A DNA stretch of 64,000 nucleotides from Streptomyces alanosinicus (GTDB lineage: Bacteria > Actinomycetota > Actinomycetes > Streptomycetales > Streptomycetaceae), in contig NZ_BMVG01000002.1 of the NCBI RefSeq assembly GCF_014650595.1, positions 310,001 to 374,000 of the forward strand, written 5' to 3'. The translations under genes and the position numbers were made by a program. This document shows positions 8,952 to 17,563 of this stretch, piece after piece. The notes under the pieces were generated by a model. The model worked only from the letters and a program-made list of their open reading frames with translations, was not told the DNA's origin and searched no databases. The first letter of the stretch is position 1; each line of letters opens with the position of its first letter.

Positions 8952-9515
8952 GTGGCTGCCCGACTGCCCTCGTGGGCCTGGGTCTCCGGTCTGACGGCGG
9001 GAGCGACCGCGGCCGTCGTCGCCCTCGCCGTCCAGGCGGACCACGGGCCGCATCCCACGGCCGCCGTGGCGAAACCCGGCGCGTCGGCGTCCGCGGGCGC
9101 CCACGCGTCCACGGCCCCGAAGCCCTCGGCCGCGCCCGCGGTGCCCGCCGCGTCGGGCGAGGGCCGCCGGATCGTCTACTCGCTCGGCGCCAAGCGGCTG
9201 TGGCTGGTCGACGCGACCGGCAAGGCGTCGCGCACGTTCGCGGTGTGGCCGGGCACGGTCGGCCCGCGGCCCGGCCGTTACTCGGTCATCAAGCGCATCC
9301 AGTCCCTCAAGGGCTCGGACGGCGTGGAGATCGAGCACGTCATGTACTTCACCGTCGCGTCCGGCGTGAACATAGCCTTCTCCAACGCCCTGGACGGCTC
9401 CTCGCCGCCGCCGGCGGACGGCAAGAAGCTGGGCGGCATCCGTATGCACAAGGAGGACGGCGCCGCCCTGTGGTCCTTCGGCGATCAGGGCATCAGGGTG
9501 ACGGTCGTCAGCTGA
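8952..9515 (+). CDS. L,D-transpeptidase-like protein lacking the catalytic cysteine
   Basis: A 187-residue exported protein: one N-terminal hydrophobic segment (WVSGLTAGATAAVVALAV), an Ala/Pro/Ser linker, then about 115 residues with the YkuD pattern: SLGAKRLWLVDATGKASRTF, then GRYSVIKRI, and a tail GGIRMHKEDGAALWSF resembling the family's HGCIRM..DA..L. Gly162 sits where the nucleophilic Cys should be and the preceding His is also absent, so it is probably inactive. The GTG start is set by GGAGGAG at 8935-8941. It overlaps the convergent DUF2165 gene by 8 bp. Family assignment is my reading of the pattern. Confidence 0.75.
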   Translation: MAARLPSWAWVSGLTAGATAAVVALAVQADHGPHPTAAVAKPGASASAGAHASTAPKPSAAPAVPAASGEGRRIVYSLGAKRLWLVDATGKASRTFAVWPGTVGPRPGRYSVIKRIQSLKGSDGVEIEHVMYFTVASGVNIAFSNALDGSSPPPADGKKLGGIRMHKEDGAALWSFGDQGIRVTVVS

Positions 9516-10014
9516 CGTCGTCTCTCTGGCGGGGAAGCTGGTTGACGATCAGGGCGATGCCGCTGAGCGTGAAGATCCGGGTCGCGGCCTCCAGGCCGTT
9601 CCACGCCTTGGACTGCCACATCGAGAACCACTCACCGCCGATCCCGATGAACCCGGCACCGAAGAGCAGCAACAGCATCAGCAGGCCATAGGTGGAAACG
9701 CGCCGCGCGAGGTCGCCCCGGCGCCGCGCCCACAGATACGTGCCCCAGATCAGGACGAGTGCGGACAGTGTCTCCCACGCGATGATCAGGACGTAGGCCG
9801 TGTCTTGCAGGGCGGTGCTCGTGATGGCCCGCCACATCAGACTGTCGTCCTTGAACGTGGTGTCCATCGCCAGCACATGCCGTACGAACTGCTGGTTCGT
9901 CCCGAAGTCCGTGATGTTCCCGAAGGCGACGAGAGCGATGTAGAGGGCGAGTATGCCGGTGAGCACGCCGGCGGCAAGCGCGAGGCCGGTGTGACGCGTG
10001 GGGGTGGTGGTCAT
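9508..10014 (-). CDS. DUF2165-type small integral membrane protein
   Basis: A 168-residue protein with about four membrane spans. The pattern TGLALAAGVLTGILALYIALV, then a loop FGNITDFGTNQQFVRHVLAMD, then AYVLIIAWETLSALVLIWG matches the uncharacterised DUF2165 family, usually described as predicted small integral membrane proteins. The ATG at 10014 opens with MTTTPTRHTG. Longer frames upstream are antisense to the P-loop/TPR gene and are discarded. The 3' end overlaps the L,D-transpeptidase-like gene by 8 bp. No function is known. Confidence 0.8.
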   Translation of the reverse strand: MTTTPTRHTGLALAAGVLTGILALYIALVAFGNITDFGTNQQFVRHVLAMDTTFKDDSLMWRAITSTALQDTAYVLIIAWETLSALVLIWGTYLWARRRGDLARRVSTYGLLMLLLLFGAGFIGIGGEWFSMWQSKAWNGLEAATRIFTLSGIALIVNQLPRQRDDVS

Positions 10015-10098
10015 GGCTGGATTCTCTCCTGCCCGAGACCCGGTTATCGCGTGGGCATTGCGCCAGAATGAGAAGTCGGGTGCGGGAGGGGCGTGGGG

Positions 10099-12594
10099 AT
10101 GGCGCGGGCACGGCAGTCGATGCAGGAGCTGATCGCGCGGCGCAGACGGGCGGGATTCGTCGGCCGCGCCGCGGAACGGGCCGCGTTCCGGGAGAACTTG
10201 GAGCTGTCCCCCGAGGACGAACGCCACCGCTTCCTTTTCCATGTCCACGGCAACGCCGGCGTCGGAAAGACCTTCCTGGTCCGGGAGTTGGAACAGCTCG
10301 CGCGCGAGCGCGGGGCGCTGACCGCCTACGTCGACGAGAGCGCGGGCAGCGTGCCGGAGGCGCTGGCGGCGATCGGCGGCCGGCTCGCCCGGCAGGGCCA
10401 CCGGTGCAGGGAACTGGAGCGGCAGTTGGCCGCCTACCGCGAGCGGCGGCACGAGGCCGAGGCCGCGGCCCTCGCCCTCGACCCGGAGGCGGCGCCGCAC
10501 CCCTCGGCGGGCGCACTGGCCGCGGCCCGGGCCGGGCTCGTCGGGCTCGGCATGGTGCCCGGCGTGGGACCGTTCGCGGGCGCGCTCGACGCCGACCGGC
10601 TCGCCGAGGGCGCCGACCGGCTGCGGGCGGGGCTGAGCGCGCGGCTGCGCACCCAGGAGGACGTGAACCTGGTGCTGTCGCCGGAGCGGGTCCTGACGCC
10701 GACGCTGCTCGGCGAACTCGCCGCCGCCGCCGGCGCCGTACCGTGGATCGTGCTGCTCTTCGACACCTACGAACGTACCGGCCGCTTCCTGGACGGCTGG
10801 CTGCACGAGATCATGACGACCGACCGGCACGGCACCCTGCCGGCCAACGTCGTCCTGGTGACCGCGGGTCAGCTCCCGCTCGCCCCGGCCCGCTGGGGCG
10901 GATTCGCGGACTTCGTGGCCGAGGTGCCGCTCGGCCCGTTCACCGAGGCGGAGGCGCGCGGACTCCTCGCGGACCGGGGCGTCCGGGACGAGCCGGTCGT
11001 CGCCGAGGTGCTGCGGCTGACCGGGGGCCTGCCGGTGCTCGTCTCGACCCTGGCCGAGGCCCGCCCGGCGGACCCGGACGATGTGGGCGACCCGAGCGCC
11101 ACGGCGGTGGAGCGGTTCCTGAAGTGGGAGCCGGATCCGGTACGGCGGTCGGTGGCGCTGGCCTGTGCGCTGCCCCGGACGCTGGACGCGGACGTGTGCA
11201 GAGCCGTGGCCGAGTGCCCGGAGGACGAGTTCGACGGGCTGTACGCCTGGCTGCGCGGCCTGCCCTTCGTCAGCGAGCGCGGGGACCGGATGCGCTACCA
11301 CGATCTCGTCCGGGCGCCGATGCTGCGGCTCCAGCGCCGGCAGTCGCCCAGGGGCTGGGCCGAGCGGCACCGGCGGCTCGCGCAGACCTTCGCCCGGTGG
11401 CGCACGGAGGCCGAAGCGGCCCTGGAACCGGGTGAGTTCTGGAAGGAGGAGCGCTGGCGGGAGCTGCGCCTCGCCGAGTCCTACCACCGCCTGTGCGCGG
11501 ATCCCCGCACCGCGCTGCCCGGCGTCCTGGCCGACGTCGTCGCCGCCTGCGACCACGGGGACGAGGTGCTGTGGCGCTGGGTGCGGCTGCTGGTCGAGGC
11601 GGGCGAGGACGCGGGCGCCACGGGCGCGCGGAACCCGGAGGGCTGGGGGAGCGCGCTCACGGAGGACTTCGCGGCGGACGCGGCGGCCGGTGTGGCGGCC
11701 CTGCTGCTGGACCGGGCGCGGGCCGAGGAGCCCTGGCGGGCGACGGCGTACGCGGTGCGGGGCGACGCCCTGGCCCGCGGCGGCGACCACGAGGGGGCGC
11801 GGGAGGCGTACGAGCGGGCCCTGGCGCTCGACCCCTCGCTGGTGCGGGCCGTGCGCGGCGAGGCCCTGGCGCGCAGCTCGCTCGGGGACCACGGCGCGGC
11901 CCTGGAGGGTCTGTGCCGGGCGCTGGAGCTGGAGCCGGACAGCGCCTACAACCTGTTCCTGGTGGGCGAGCAACTGCGGATGCTCGGCCGGTACGCGGAG
12001 GCGCTGGCCGAGCTCGACCGCGCTGTCGGGCTCGACCCCGCCCAGCCGCCGGCCTGGGCCTCCCGGGGGGCCGCCCGCCTCGCGCGCGGCGAGCTGGACG
12101 AGGCGCAGACCGATCTGGACCGGGCGCTCGACCTCGACCCCGACTACGCGTGGGCGCTCGCCCGGCGCGGCCGGCTGTGGCGGGCCCGCGGTGACCGCAC
12201 CCGGCAGCTCGTCGATCTGGACCGGGCCCTCGCCCTGCACCCGGACTGGGCCTGGGGCCGCTGCGAACGCGGTGACGTGCTCCGGCGGGCCGGCCGGGAC
12301 GAGGAGGCCCTCGTCGACTACGACCGGGCGCTCGCCCTGGACCCCGACTACGCGGGGGCCTACGCGAGCCGGGGTGCCTCCCGGGCCAACCTCGGCCGGC
12401 TCCCCGAGGCCCTCGCCGACCTCGACCGCGCGCTGCTGCTCAACCCGGTGTACGTGTGGGCGCTGGAGCGGCGGGCGGCCGTGCACCGCCGGCTCGGCGC
12501 GGAGGACCTGGCCACGGCGGACGAGACACACGCCGCCCGGCTGTCCGCACCCTCACCCCCGCCCCCGCGCCACCACCCGTCCTCCGTCAACTGA
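10099..12594 (+). CDS. P-loop ATPase with C-terminal TPR repeats (STAND-like architecture)
   Basis: An 831-residue protein. A Walker A motif, GNAGVGKT, appears about 55 residues in, after a VGRAAER segment typical of AAA_16/STAND ATPases; the hydrophobic strand WIVLLFDTYERTGRF resembles Walker B. The last ~270 residues hold six or more TPR units (for example AREAYERALALDPSLVRAV, ALVDYDRALALDPDYAGAY). Such proteins act as ligand-sensing switches or scaffolds. No effector domain is visible at either end. The ATG at 10099 is chosen because GGAGGGG lies 7 nt upstream; the GTG at 10093 is too close to it. Confidence 0.85.
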   Translation: MARARQSMQELIARRRRAGFVGRAAERAAFRENLELSPEDERHRFLFHVHGNAGVGKTFLVRELEQLARERGALTAYVDESAGSVPEALAAIGGRLARQGHRCRELERQLAAYRERRHEAEAAALALDPEAAPHPSAGALAAARAGLVGLGMVPGVGPFAGALDADRLAEGADRLRAGLSARLRTQEDVNLVLSPERVLTPTLLGELAAAAGAVPWIVLLFDTYERTGRFLDGWLHEIMTTDRHGTLPANVVLVTAGQLPLAPARWGGFADFVAEVPLGPFTEAEARGLLADRGVRDEPVVAEVLRLTGGLPVLVSTLAEARPADPDDVGDPSATAVERFLKWEPDPVRRSVALACALPRTLDADVCRAVAECPEDEFDGLYAWLRGLPFVSERGDRMRYHDLVRAPMLRLQRRQSPRGWAERHRRLAQTFARWRTEAEAALEPGEFWKEERWRELRLAESYHRLCADPRTALPGVLADVVAACDHGDEVLWRWVRLLVEAGEDAGATGARNPEGWGSALTEDFAADAAAGVAALLLDRARAEEPWRATAYAVRGDALARGGDHEGAREAYERALALDPSLVRAVRGEALARSSLGDHGAALEGLCRALELEPDSAYNLFLVGEQLRMLGRYAEALAELDRAVGLDPAQPPAWASRGAARLARGELDEAQTDLDRALDLDPDYAWALARRGRLWRARGDRTRQLVDLDRALALHPDWAWGRCERGDVLRRAGRDEEALVDYDRALALDPDYAGAYASRGASRANLGRLPEALADLDRALLLNPVYVWALERRAAVHRRLGAEDLATADETHAARLSAPSPPPPRHHPSSVN

Positions 12595-12756
12595 AGCGGG
12601 CAGCTCTCTCGGTGAACAGGGCGGCGGCCGCCAGGGTGCGGACGGCGGCACTGACACGTGTCCTGTTCGGCATGGCCGAGATCGTTCGGTGGCCATGGGG
12701 CGGGTGCGCGAACGGGAGTGGAACGTCCGCCGTCGGGCGCGGGTCATGATCTCCCC

Positions 12757-13782
12757 TCAGCGTCCGGCGGCCGCGCCCGTCACCACCGGCCGGACCTTCG
12801 TCAGCATCAGGTCCAGGAACCGGTCGGGGTGGCGGAACGCCGCGAAGTGGGAGGCCTCCCGGATGAGGGCGAAGCCCTTCACCGGGGCGGTGACGTCGTC
12901 GTGGAAGCGGCGGGCCGGCTCCGGCGGGGTGAGGACGTCGCTCTCGCCCTGGAAGACGAAGAAGGGCAGGCGGAAGGCGGTGCCCTCGGCGTACTCGTCG
13001 ACCGTCATGGCCTGCGGGCCGAGCTGCTCGGAGAAGGTCATGCCCTTCAGGTAGGCGCGCAGGCCGCGCAGGTTGTGGGACGGGGAGAACCACAGGGAGC
13101 GCATCACGACCGTCTTCATCGTGTCGTAGGTCAGCGGGTCGGTCGTGACCACGGTCCTGGCGTACTCGGACCACTGCCCGGCGCTCCAGGCGGAACGGTC
13201 GGGGCCCATCGCCGCGATCTTCGCCCGCTCCTTCTTCTTGCCGGCCTGCGCCAGCCGGGCCAGCAGCGCCTCGTAGGCGGAGGTGTCCCGGCCGCCGCCG
13301 ATGATGTTCTGGTCGGTGCCGACGTACGCCGAGTACAGCTCGGGGTGGTTGCGGGCCAGGCGCAGGCCGGTGACGGTGCCGAAGCTGTTGGCGACCAGGA
13401 GGAGCTTGTCCACCCCGAGGCGGGTGCGGATGTGGTGGGTCACCTCCAGGGCGTCGGCGTACACGCGGTCGAGGGTCATCTCGCCCTGGCCCTCGGGGCC
13501 GCCCGCCGCGAAGGTCTTCCCGGCGCCGCGCATGTCCCAGCGGACGATCGTGAAGTGCCGCTCCCAGGCGCGGGTGCGCGGCACGAAGACGTGGTTGGAG
13601 GCGCCGGGGCCGCCGTGGAGCTCCAGGACCACGGGGTTCGCCCGGTCCTCGCCGCGCACCGAGATCCACTGGTCGATGCCGCCGATACGGACGTACGAGG
13701 ACTCGCCGATGCCGTTCGGGGTGGTGATCGCGAGCTTCTTCGCGAGGGCGCGGCGCTTGAGGGCGCGGTAGGTCAGCAGCAT
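12757..13782 (-). CDS. Alpha/beta hydrolase, proline iminopeptidase-like (S33)
   Basis: A 341-residue alpha/beta hydrolase. It has the S33 oxyanion motif HGGPG, RWDMRGAGKT, a nucleophile elbow LVANSFGTV (Ala replacing the first Gly of GxSxG), an acid FVFQGESDVLTPPE and a His in SHFAAFRHP, so the triad looks complete. Relatives release N-terminal proline or hydrolyse other small amides and esters. It is divergent from a TetR regulator with an inverted repeat and promoter elements between, so it is likely that regulator's target. Confidence 0.88.
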   Translation of the reverse strand: MLLTYRALKRRALAKKLAITTPNGIGESSYVRIGGIDQWISVRGEDRANPVVLELHGGPGASNHVFVPRTRAWERHFTIVRWDMRGAGKTFAAGGPEGQGEMTLDRVYADALEVTHHIRTRLGVDKLLLVANSFGTVTGLRLARNHPELYSAYVGTDQNIIGGGRDTSAYEALLARLAQAGKKKERAKIAAMGPDRSAWSAGQWSEYARTVVTTDPLTYDTMKTVVMRSLWFSPSHNLRGLRAYLKGMTFSEQLGPQAMTVDEYAEGTAFRLPFFVFQGESDVLTPPEPARRFHDDVTAPVKGFALIREASHFAAFRHPDRFLDLMLTKVRPVVTGAAAGR

Positions 13783-13794
13783 GGCGTTCCCCCT

Positions 13795-13859
13795 AAACTG
13801 TTTATTCCGTCAGCTGTTCTGGTGGGTTTACGGTATATACAGTTGTCCGGCGGAGTCAA
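13795..13859 (-). promoter_or_regulatory. Promoter and TetR-type operator between hydrolase and TetR genes
   Basis: On the minus strand TTGACT (13859-13854), a 16-bp gap and TATACC (13837-13832) form a plausible promoter for the hydrolase. An inverted repeat, aactgtttat (13796-13805) and atatacagtt (13835-13844), 9 of 10 matching, brackets the predicted start of transcription. Binding by the divergent TetR protein is inferred from position. Confidence 0.5.
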
Positions 13860-13895
13860 CGGGCTTCGCGGAACCGACGTAGAAGGGGGGCCGCC

Positions 13896-14639
13896 ATGGC
13901 GGGGCGGACCAGCAAGGAGCAGGACGTACCGCGCGACCCGGGAGCGGGTCTCGCGCTGCTGTGGGGCGAGCAGGAGCGGCCCACCCGAGGGCCCAAGCCG
14001 AAGCTGTCCCCGCAGCGCATCGCCGCGAGCGCCGCCGAACTCGCCGACACGGAGGGCCTGGAGGCCGTCTCCATGAGCAAGGTGGCGGGCGGCTTCGGGG
14101 TGTCGGCGATGGCCCTGTACCGGTATGTCCCCGGCAAGGCCGAACTGGTCGAGCTGATGGTGGAAGCGGTGCTGGCAAAGGGCCCGGACCTCACCGCGGT
14201 GCCGGAAGGGGACTGGCGGGCGGCCGCGGGGGAGTGGACCCGGCAGTGCGCGCGTGTCTACGCCGCCCACCCCTGGCTGCTGCACGCCACCGCGATGCGC
14301 CGCCGGCTCATGGGGCCCTGCCAGCTGGCCTGGCTGGACGCGGCGCTCGCCGCGCTGGAGCCGACCGGTCTCGACGGAGCCCGGCGCCACCAGGTCTTCC
14401 TGCTCCTGATCGGGCTCGTCCGCAACCTCGCCCAGCAGCGCGACGACTACGACGAGGAGCAGGAGCGGGAGTGGGACCGGCTCGCCGCTGACGTGCTCGC
14501 GCGGCACGCCGACCGCTTCCCGGCCCTCACCAAGGCCGTCGCCGAGGGTGCCTTCGCACCGAACGGGATCGATTCGCTCACATTCGGGCTCGACCGGATT
14601 CTCGACGGGGTCGAAGCGCTCACGGCTGGGCGGGAATGA
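13896..14639 (+). CDS. TetR family transcriptional regulator
   Basis: A 247-residue repressor-type protein. After a ~45-residue N-terminal extension comes the TetR DNA-binding domain (LSPQRIAASAAELADTEGLE, AVSMSKVAGGFGVSAMALYRYVPGKAELVELM), and the C-terminal part resembles the TetR_C_1 ligand domain (WRAAAGEWTRQCARVYAAHPW). The ATG at 13896 follows an AGAAGGGGGG tract. It is divergent from the S33 hydrolase, the presumed target; the inducer is unknown. Confidence 0.9.
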   Translation: MAGRTSKEQDVPRDPGAGLALLWGEQERPTRGPKPKLSPQRIAASAAELADTEGLEAVSMSKVAGGFGVSAMALYRYVPGKAELVELMVEAVLAKGPDLTAVPEGDWRAAAGEWTRQCARVYAAHPWLLHATAMRRRLMGPCQLAWLDAALAALEPTGLDGARRHQVFLLLIGLVRNLAQQRDDYDEEQEREWDRLAADVLARHADRFPALTKAVAEGAFAPNGIDSLTFGLDRILDGVEALTAGRE

Positions 14640-14734
14640 CCCATGGAGGACGATTTGCCCCCGTGAACGGACCGTTCGCCGTCGATTACAGTGCTGAGCG
14701 TCGTACGGACGGACGGTGCCGTGAGGAGGTCTGG

Positions 14735-15847
14735 ATGGGTGCGACATCCGGCGCCGTCTGGGGTCGAGCCGAACAGCAGGACTTCCGCAGCAGGGTGCGC
14801 GGCACCCTGCTCGGCATCGCCGTGGGCGACGCGCTCGGCGGCCCCGCCGACGCGCTGTCCCTGGAGGAGATCCGGGCCGCCTACGGCCCCGAAGGGCTGC
14901 TCGACCTGGCCTTCGGCCACGGCCGGCGCGGCACGGTCACCCACCACACCCAGCTCACGCTGTTCACGGTGGACGGCCTGATACGCGCCCAGGTGCGCCG
15001 CGACACCGGCGCCTGGCATCCGCCGACCGATCTGCACCGGGCGTATCGGCGCTGGGCCGCCACCCAGCGGGACTGGGGGCCCGACGAGCGCCGCAAGGAC
15101 GACGGCTGGCTCGCCCGCGAGGAGTGGCTCTACGCCCGCCGTGAGCCGACCCGGGCCCTGCTCGTCGGGTTCGGCGACGAGACCATGGGCACCGTGGAGT
15201 CCCCGAAGAACCCCGGTGAGCTGGGCCCGGAGGCCGTGGCCCGCTCCGCGCCGTTCGGGCTGCTGGTCGGCTGGGAGCCGCAGCTCGTCGTGCAGCTGGC
15301 GGTGGAGTGCGCGGCGCAGAGCCACGGCCATCCCCTCGCCTATCTGGCGGCCGGCGCGTACGCCGTGATCGTGCATGCGCTGGCCCGGGGCGAGAGCCTG
15401 GACGGTGCCGTGCAGCGGGCCCTCGCCCTGCTCGCCGCCCGCCCCGGCCACCAGCCCGTCTCGGACGCCCTGCAGCACGCCCTCGGGGCGGTGCGGCAGG
15501 GGATACCCAGCCCGACACGGGTGGAGGAGCTGGCCGGGGACGGTACGGCGGACGGGCTGCTGGCGGCCTCCGTGTACTGCGCGCTGGTGGGGGAGGACGT
15601 ACGGCATGGACTGTGTCTGGCGGTCAACCAGGGCGGGCCCTCGGCCGCGGCGGGCGCGCTGACCGGCGGGCTCCTCGGTGCCCTGCACGGCGAGACGGCC
15701 CTCCCGCCGGGCTGGCTGGCCGAGCTGGAGGGCCGCCCGACGCTGCTGGAACTCGCCGACGACTTCGCGATGGAAATGACCCAGGGCCCGGCCCTGCACG
15801 GCCCCGCGGGCTCCGCCCCGGGCTGGCTGACACGCTATCCGCGCTAG
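14735..15847 (+). CDS. ADP-ribosylglycohydrolase (DraG)-fold protein with degenerate metal site
   Basis: A 370-residue protein. The DraG N-terminus is clear (RVRGTLLGIAVGDALGGPADA) and the end reads VNQGGPSAAAGALTGGLLG. Active DraG-type enzymes carry a DDT motif and a GGDSD-type motif whose acidic residues bind two Mg ions. Here the first is THHTQLTLF and the second NQGGPSAA, so most ligands are lost and hydrolysis of ADP-ribosyl bonds is doubtful. It may be a binding protein. GAGGAGGT five bases before the ATG at 14735 fixes the start. It converges with the symporter gene. Confidence 0.85.
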   Translation: MGATSGAVWGRAEQQDFRSRVRGTLLGIAVGDALGGPADALSLEEIRAAYGPEGLLDLAFGHGRRGTVTHHTQLTLFTVDGLIRAQVRRDTGAWHPPTDLHRAYRRWAATQRDWGPDERRKDDGWLAREEWLYARREPTRALLVGFGDETMGTVESPKNPGELGPEAVARSAPFGLLVGWEPQLVVQLAVECAAQSHGHPLAYLAAGAYAVIVHALARGESLDGAVQRALALLAARPGHQPVSDALQHALGAVRQGIPSPTRVEELAGDGTADGLLAASVYCALVGEDVRHGLCLAVNQGGPSAAAGALTGGLLGALHGETALPPGWLAELEGRPTLLELADDFAMEMTQGPALHGPAGSAPGWLTRYPR

Positions 15848-15867
15848 GCGCACTCCCGGCGCGTGCC

Positions 15868-17460
15868 CTAGTCCACTGCCGGTGTCCCGATCACGTCGTC
15901 GCCTGCGTTGGCGGGTACCGGCACCGCGGCCGCCGCGTCCCCGTCGGTGTTGACCTTCTCGATGACCGCCAGTCGCTCCGGTGTCGCCTCCGGCTTCACA
16001 CAGCCGATGACGATGTACAGGACCAGGGAGACCGCCAGCGGGATCGAGACCTGGTACTGGAGGGGGACTCCGCCGGAGATGTTCTCGTCGACGGGGTAGT
16101 TGACCAGCCAGAACGCCAGCAGGCCGGCCGCCCAGCTGGTCAGCGCCGCCGTAGGGCCGGAGCGGCGCAGCGGGCGGAGCAGACCCAGCATCATCGGGAT
16201 CGCGATCGGACCCATGAGCCCGGCCACCCACTTGATGACGACGGTGATGATGTCCTTGAACGTGGGCGAGTTGACCTGGGTGGCCACGGCCATCGACAGA
16301 CCCAGGAAGACCACCGTCGTCACCCGTGCCGCGATCAGGCCCGAGCGCTGGTTCCAGTCCCGCGCGCGAGCGGACAGCACCGGCGCCACGTCCCGGGTGA
16401 ACACCGCCGCGATCGCGTTCGCGTCGGAGGAGCACATGGCCATCGTGTGCGAGAAGAAACCGACGACGACCAGGCCCAGCAGACCGTGCGGCAGCAGCTG
16501 TTCGGTCATCAGGCCGTAGGAGTCGGAGCCGTCCGGCTTCTGGGCGTGCACCAGGAGCGGGGACATCCACATGGGGAAGAACAGGACGGCCGGCCAGACC
16601 AGCCACAGGGCCGCCGACAGCCGGGCCGAGCGCTCCGCCGCGTGCGCGCTGCCCGTCGCCATGTACCGCTGCGCCTGGTTGAGCATGCCGCCGTTGTACT
16701 CGAAGAGCTTGATGAACAGGAAGGCGAGGAGGAAGACCGTGCCGTAGGGCCCGACCAGCGGCTTGCCATGGCCGTGCAGCGCCTGCTGGTTCCAGGCGTC
16801 GAAGAAGCCGATGTGCTTGTCGTTCAGCTTCAGTACGACGGCCACGAACATCGAGACGCCGGCGAGCAACTGGATGACGAACTGGCCGAGTTCGGTCAGC
16901 GCGTCCGCCCACAGGCCGCCGATCGTGCAGTACACGGCGGTGATCGCGCCGGTGATGAGGATGCCCTGGTTCAGCGTGACCCCGGTGAACACCGACAACA
17001 GCGTGGCGATCGCCGCCCACTTGGCGGCCACGTCCACGATCTTCAGCATCATGCCGGACCAGGCGAGCGCCTGCTGGGTCGGGAGGTTGTAACGGTTCTT
17101 CAGATACTCCAGCGGGGAGGCCACATGGAGCCGGGAACGCAGTCGGTTGATCCGGGGCGCGAACAGCTTCGACCCGATGGCGATGCCGAGCGCGATGGGG
17201 AAGGACCAGGTGACGAAGGAGGTGACGCCATAGGTGTAGGCGATGCCCGCGTACCCGGTGAACATGACCGCGCTGTAGCCCGACATGTGGTGCGAGATGC
17301 CGGACAGCCACCAGGGCATCTTGCCGCCGGCCGTGAAGAAGTCCGAGACGTCGTCCACGCGCTTGTGCGACCAGACGCCGATCGCCACCATCACACCGAA
17401 GTAGCCGATGAGTACGGCCCAGTCGAGACTGTTCATGTGCTCGATCGTGAGTGCGGTCAC
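15868..17460 (-). CDS. Sodium:solute symporter (SSS family)
   Basis: A 530-residue transporter with about 13 membrane spans. SSS features include DFFTAGGKMPWWLSGISHHMSGYSAVMF, YTYGVTSFVTWSFPIALG, TGAITAVYCTIGGLWADALTE and SSDANAIAAVFTRD. The substrate (sugar, carboxylate or other) cannot be told from sequence. The start is uncertain: a GTG at 17460 lacks an obvious Shine-Dalgarno, and an ATG at 17436 (MNSLDWAV) is possible. An inverted repeat lies just upstream. The SDR dehydrogenase gene follows upstream on the same strand. Confidence 0.88.
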   Translation of the reverse strand: MTALTIEHMNSLDWAVLIGYFGVMVAIGVWSHKRVDDVSDFFTAGGKMPWWLSGISHHMSGYSAVMFTGYAGIAYTYGVTSFVTWSFPIALGIAIGSKLFAPRINRLRSRLHVASPLEYLKNRYNLPTQQALAWSGMMLKIVDVAAKWAAIATLLSVFTGVTLNQGILITGAITAVYCTIGGLWADALTELGQFVIQLLAGVSMFVAVVLKLNDKHIGFFDAWNQQALHGHGKPLVGPYGTVFLLAFLFIKLFEYNGGMLNQAQRYMATGSAHAAERSARLSAALWLVWPAVLFFPMWMSPLLVHAQKPDGSDSYGLMTEQLLPHGLLGLVVVGFFSHTMAMCSSDANAIAAVFTRDVAPVLSARARDWNQRSGLIAARVTTVVFLGLSMAVATQVNSPTFKDIITVVIKWVAGLMGPIAIPMMLGLLRPLRRSGPTAALTSWAAGLLAFWLVNYPVDENISGGVPLQYQVSIPLAVSLVLYIVIGCVKPEATPERLAVIEKVNTDGDAAAAVPVPANAGDDVIGTPAVD

Positions 17461-17485
17461 ATGAACGCGACAAGCAAGCGTAAGG

Positions 17486-17514
17486 TCAAGTCAAAGCAAA
17501 GGTGTTCGACTTGA
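17486..17514. promoter_or_regulatory. Inverted repeat tcaagtc-N15-gacttga upstream of the symporter
   Basis: Perfect 7-bp arms at 17486-17492 and 17508-17514 lie 26 bp upstream of the symporter start. On the minus strand this interval also holds overlapping TTGACT/TTGACC elements that could be a -35 box. An operator is a reasonable inference; the regulator is unknown. Confidence 0.4.
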
Positions 17515-17563
17515 TGGCCATAGTTCACTCACCTGAACATCCGGAGAGGTGCCCGAGCGGGCG

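Noticed and set aside
9508..12531. A 1007-codon minus-strand open frame
   Set aside because: Only its last 168 residues (DUF2165) are real; the rest is antisense to the P-loop/TPR gene.
12595..12756. Short minus-strand peptide MPNRTRVSAAVRTLAAAALF in the gap after the TPR gene
   Set aside because: It has no ribosome site and ends within the TPR gene; probably chance.
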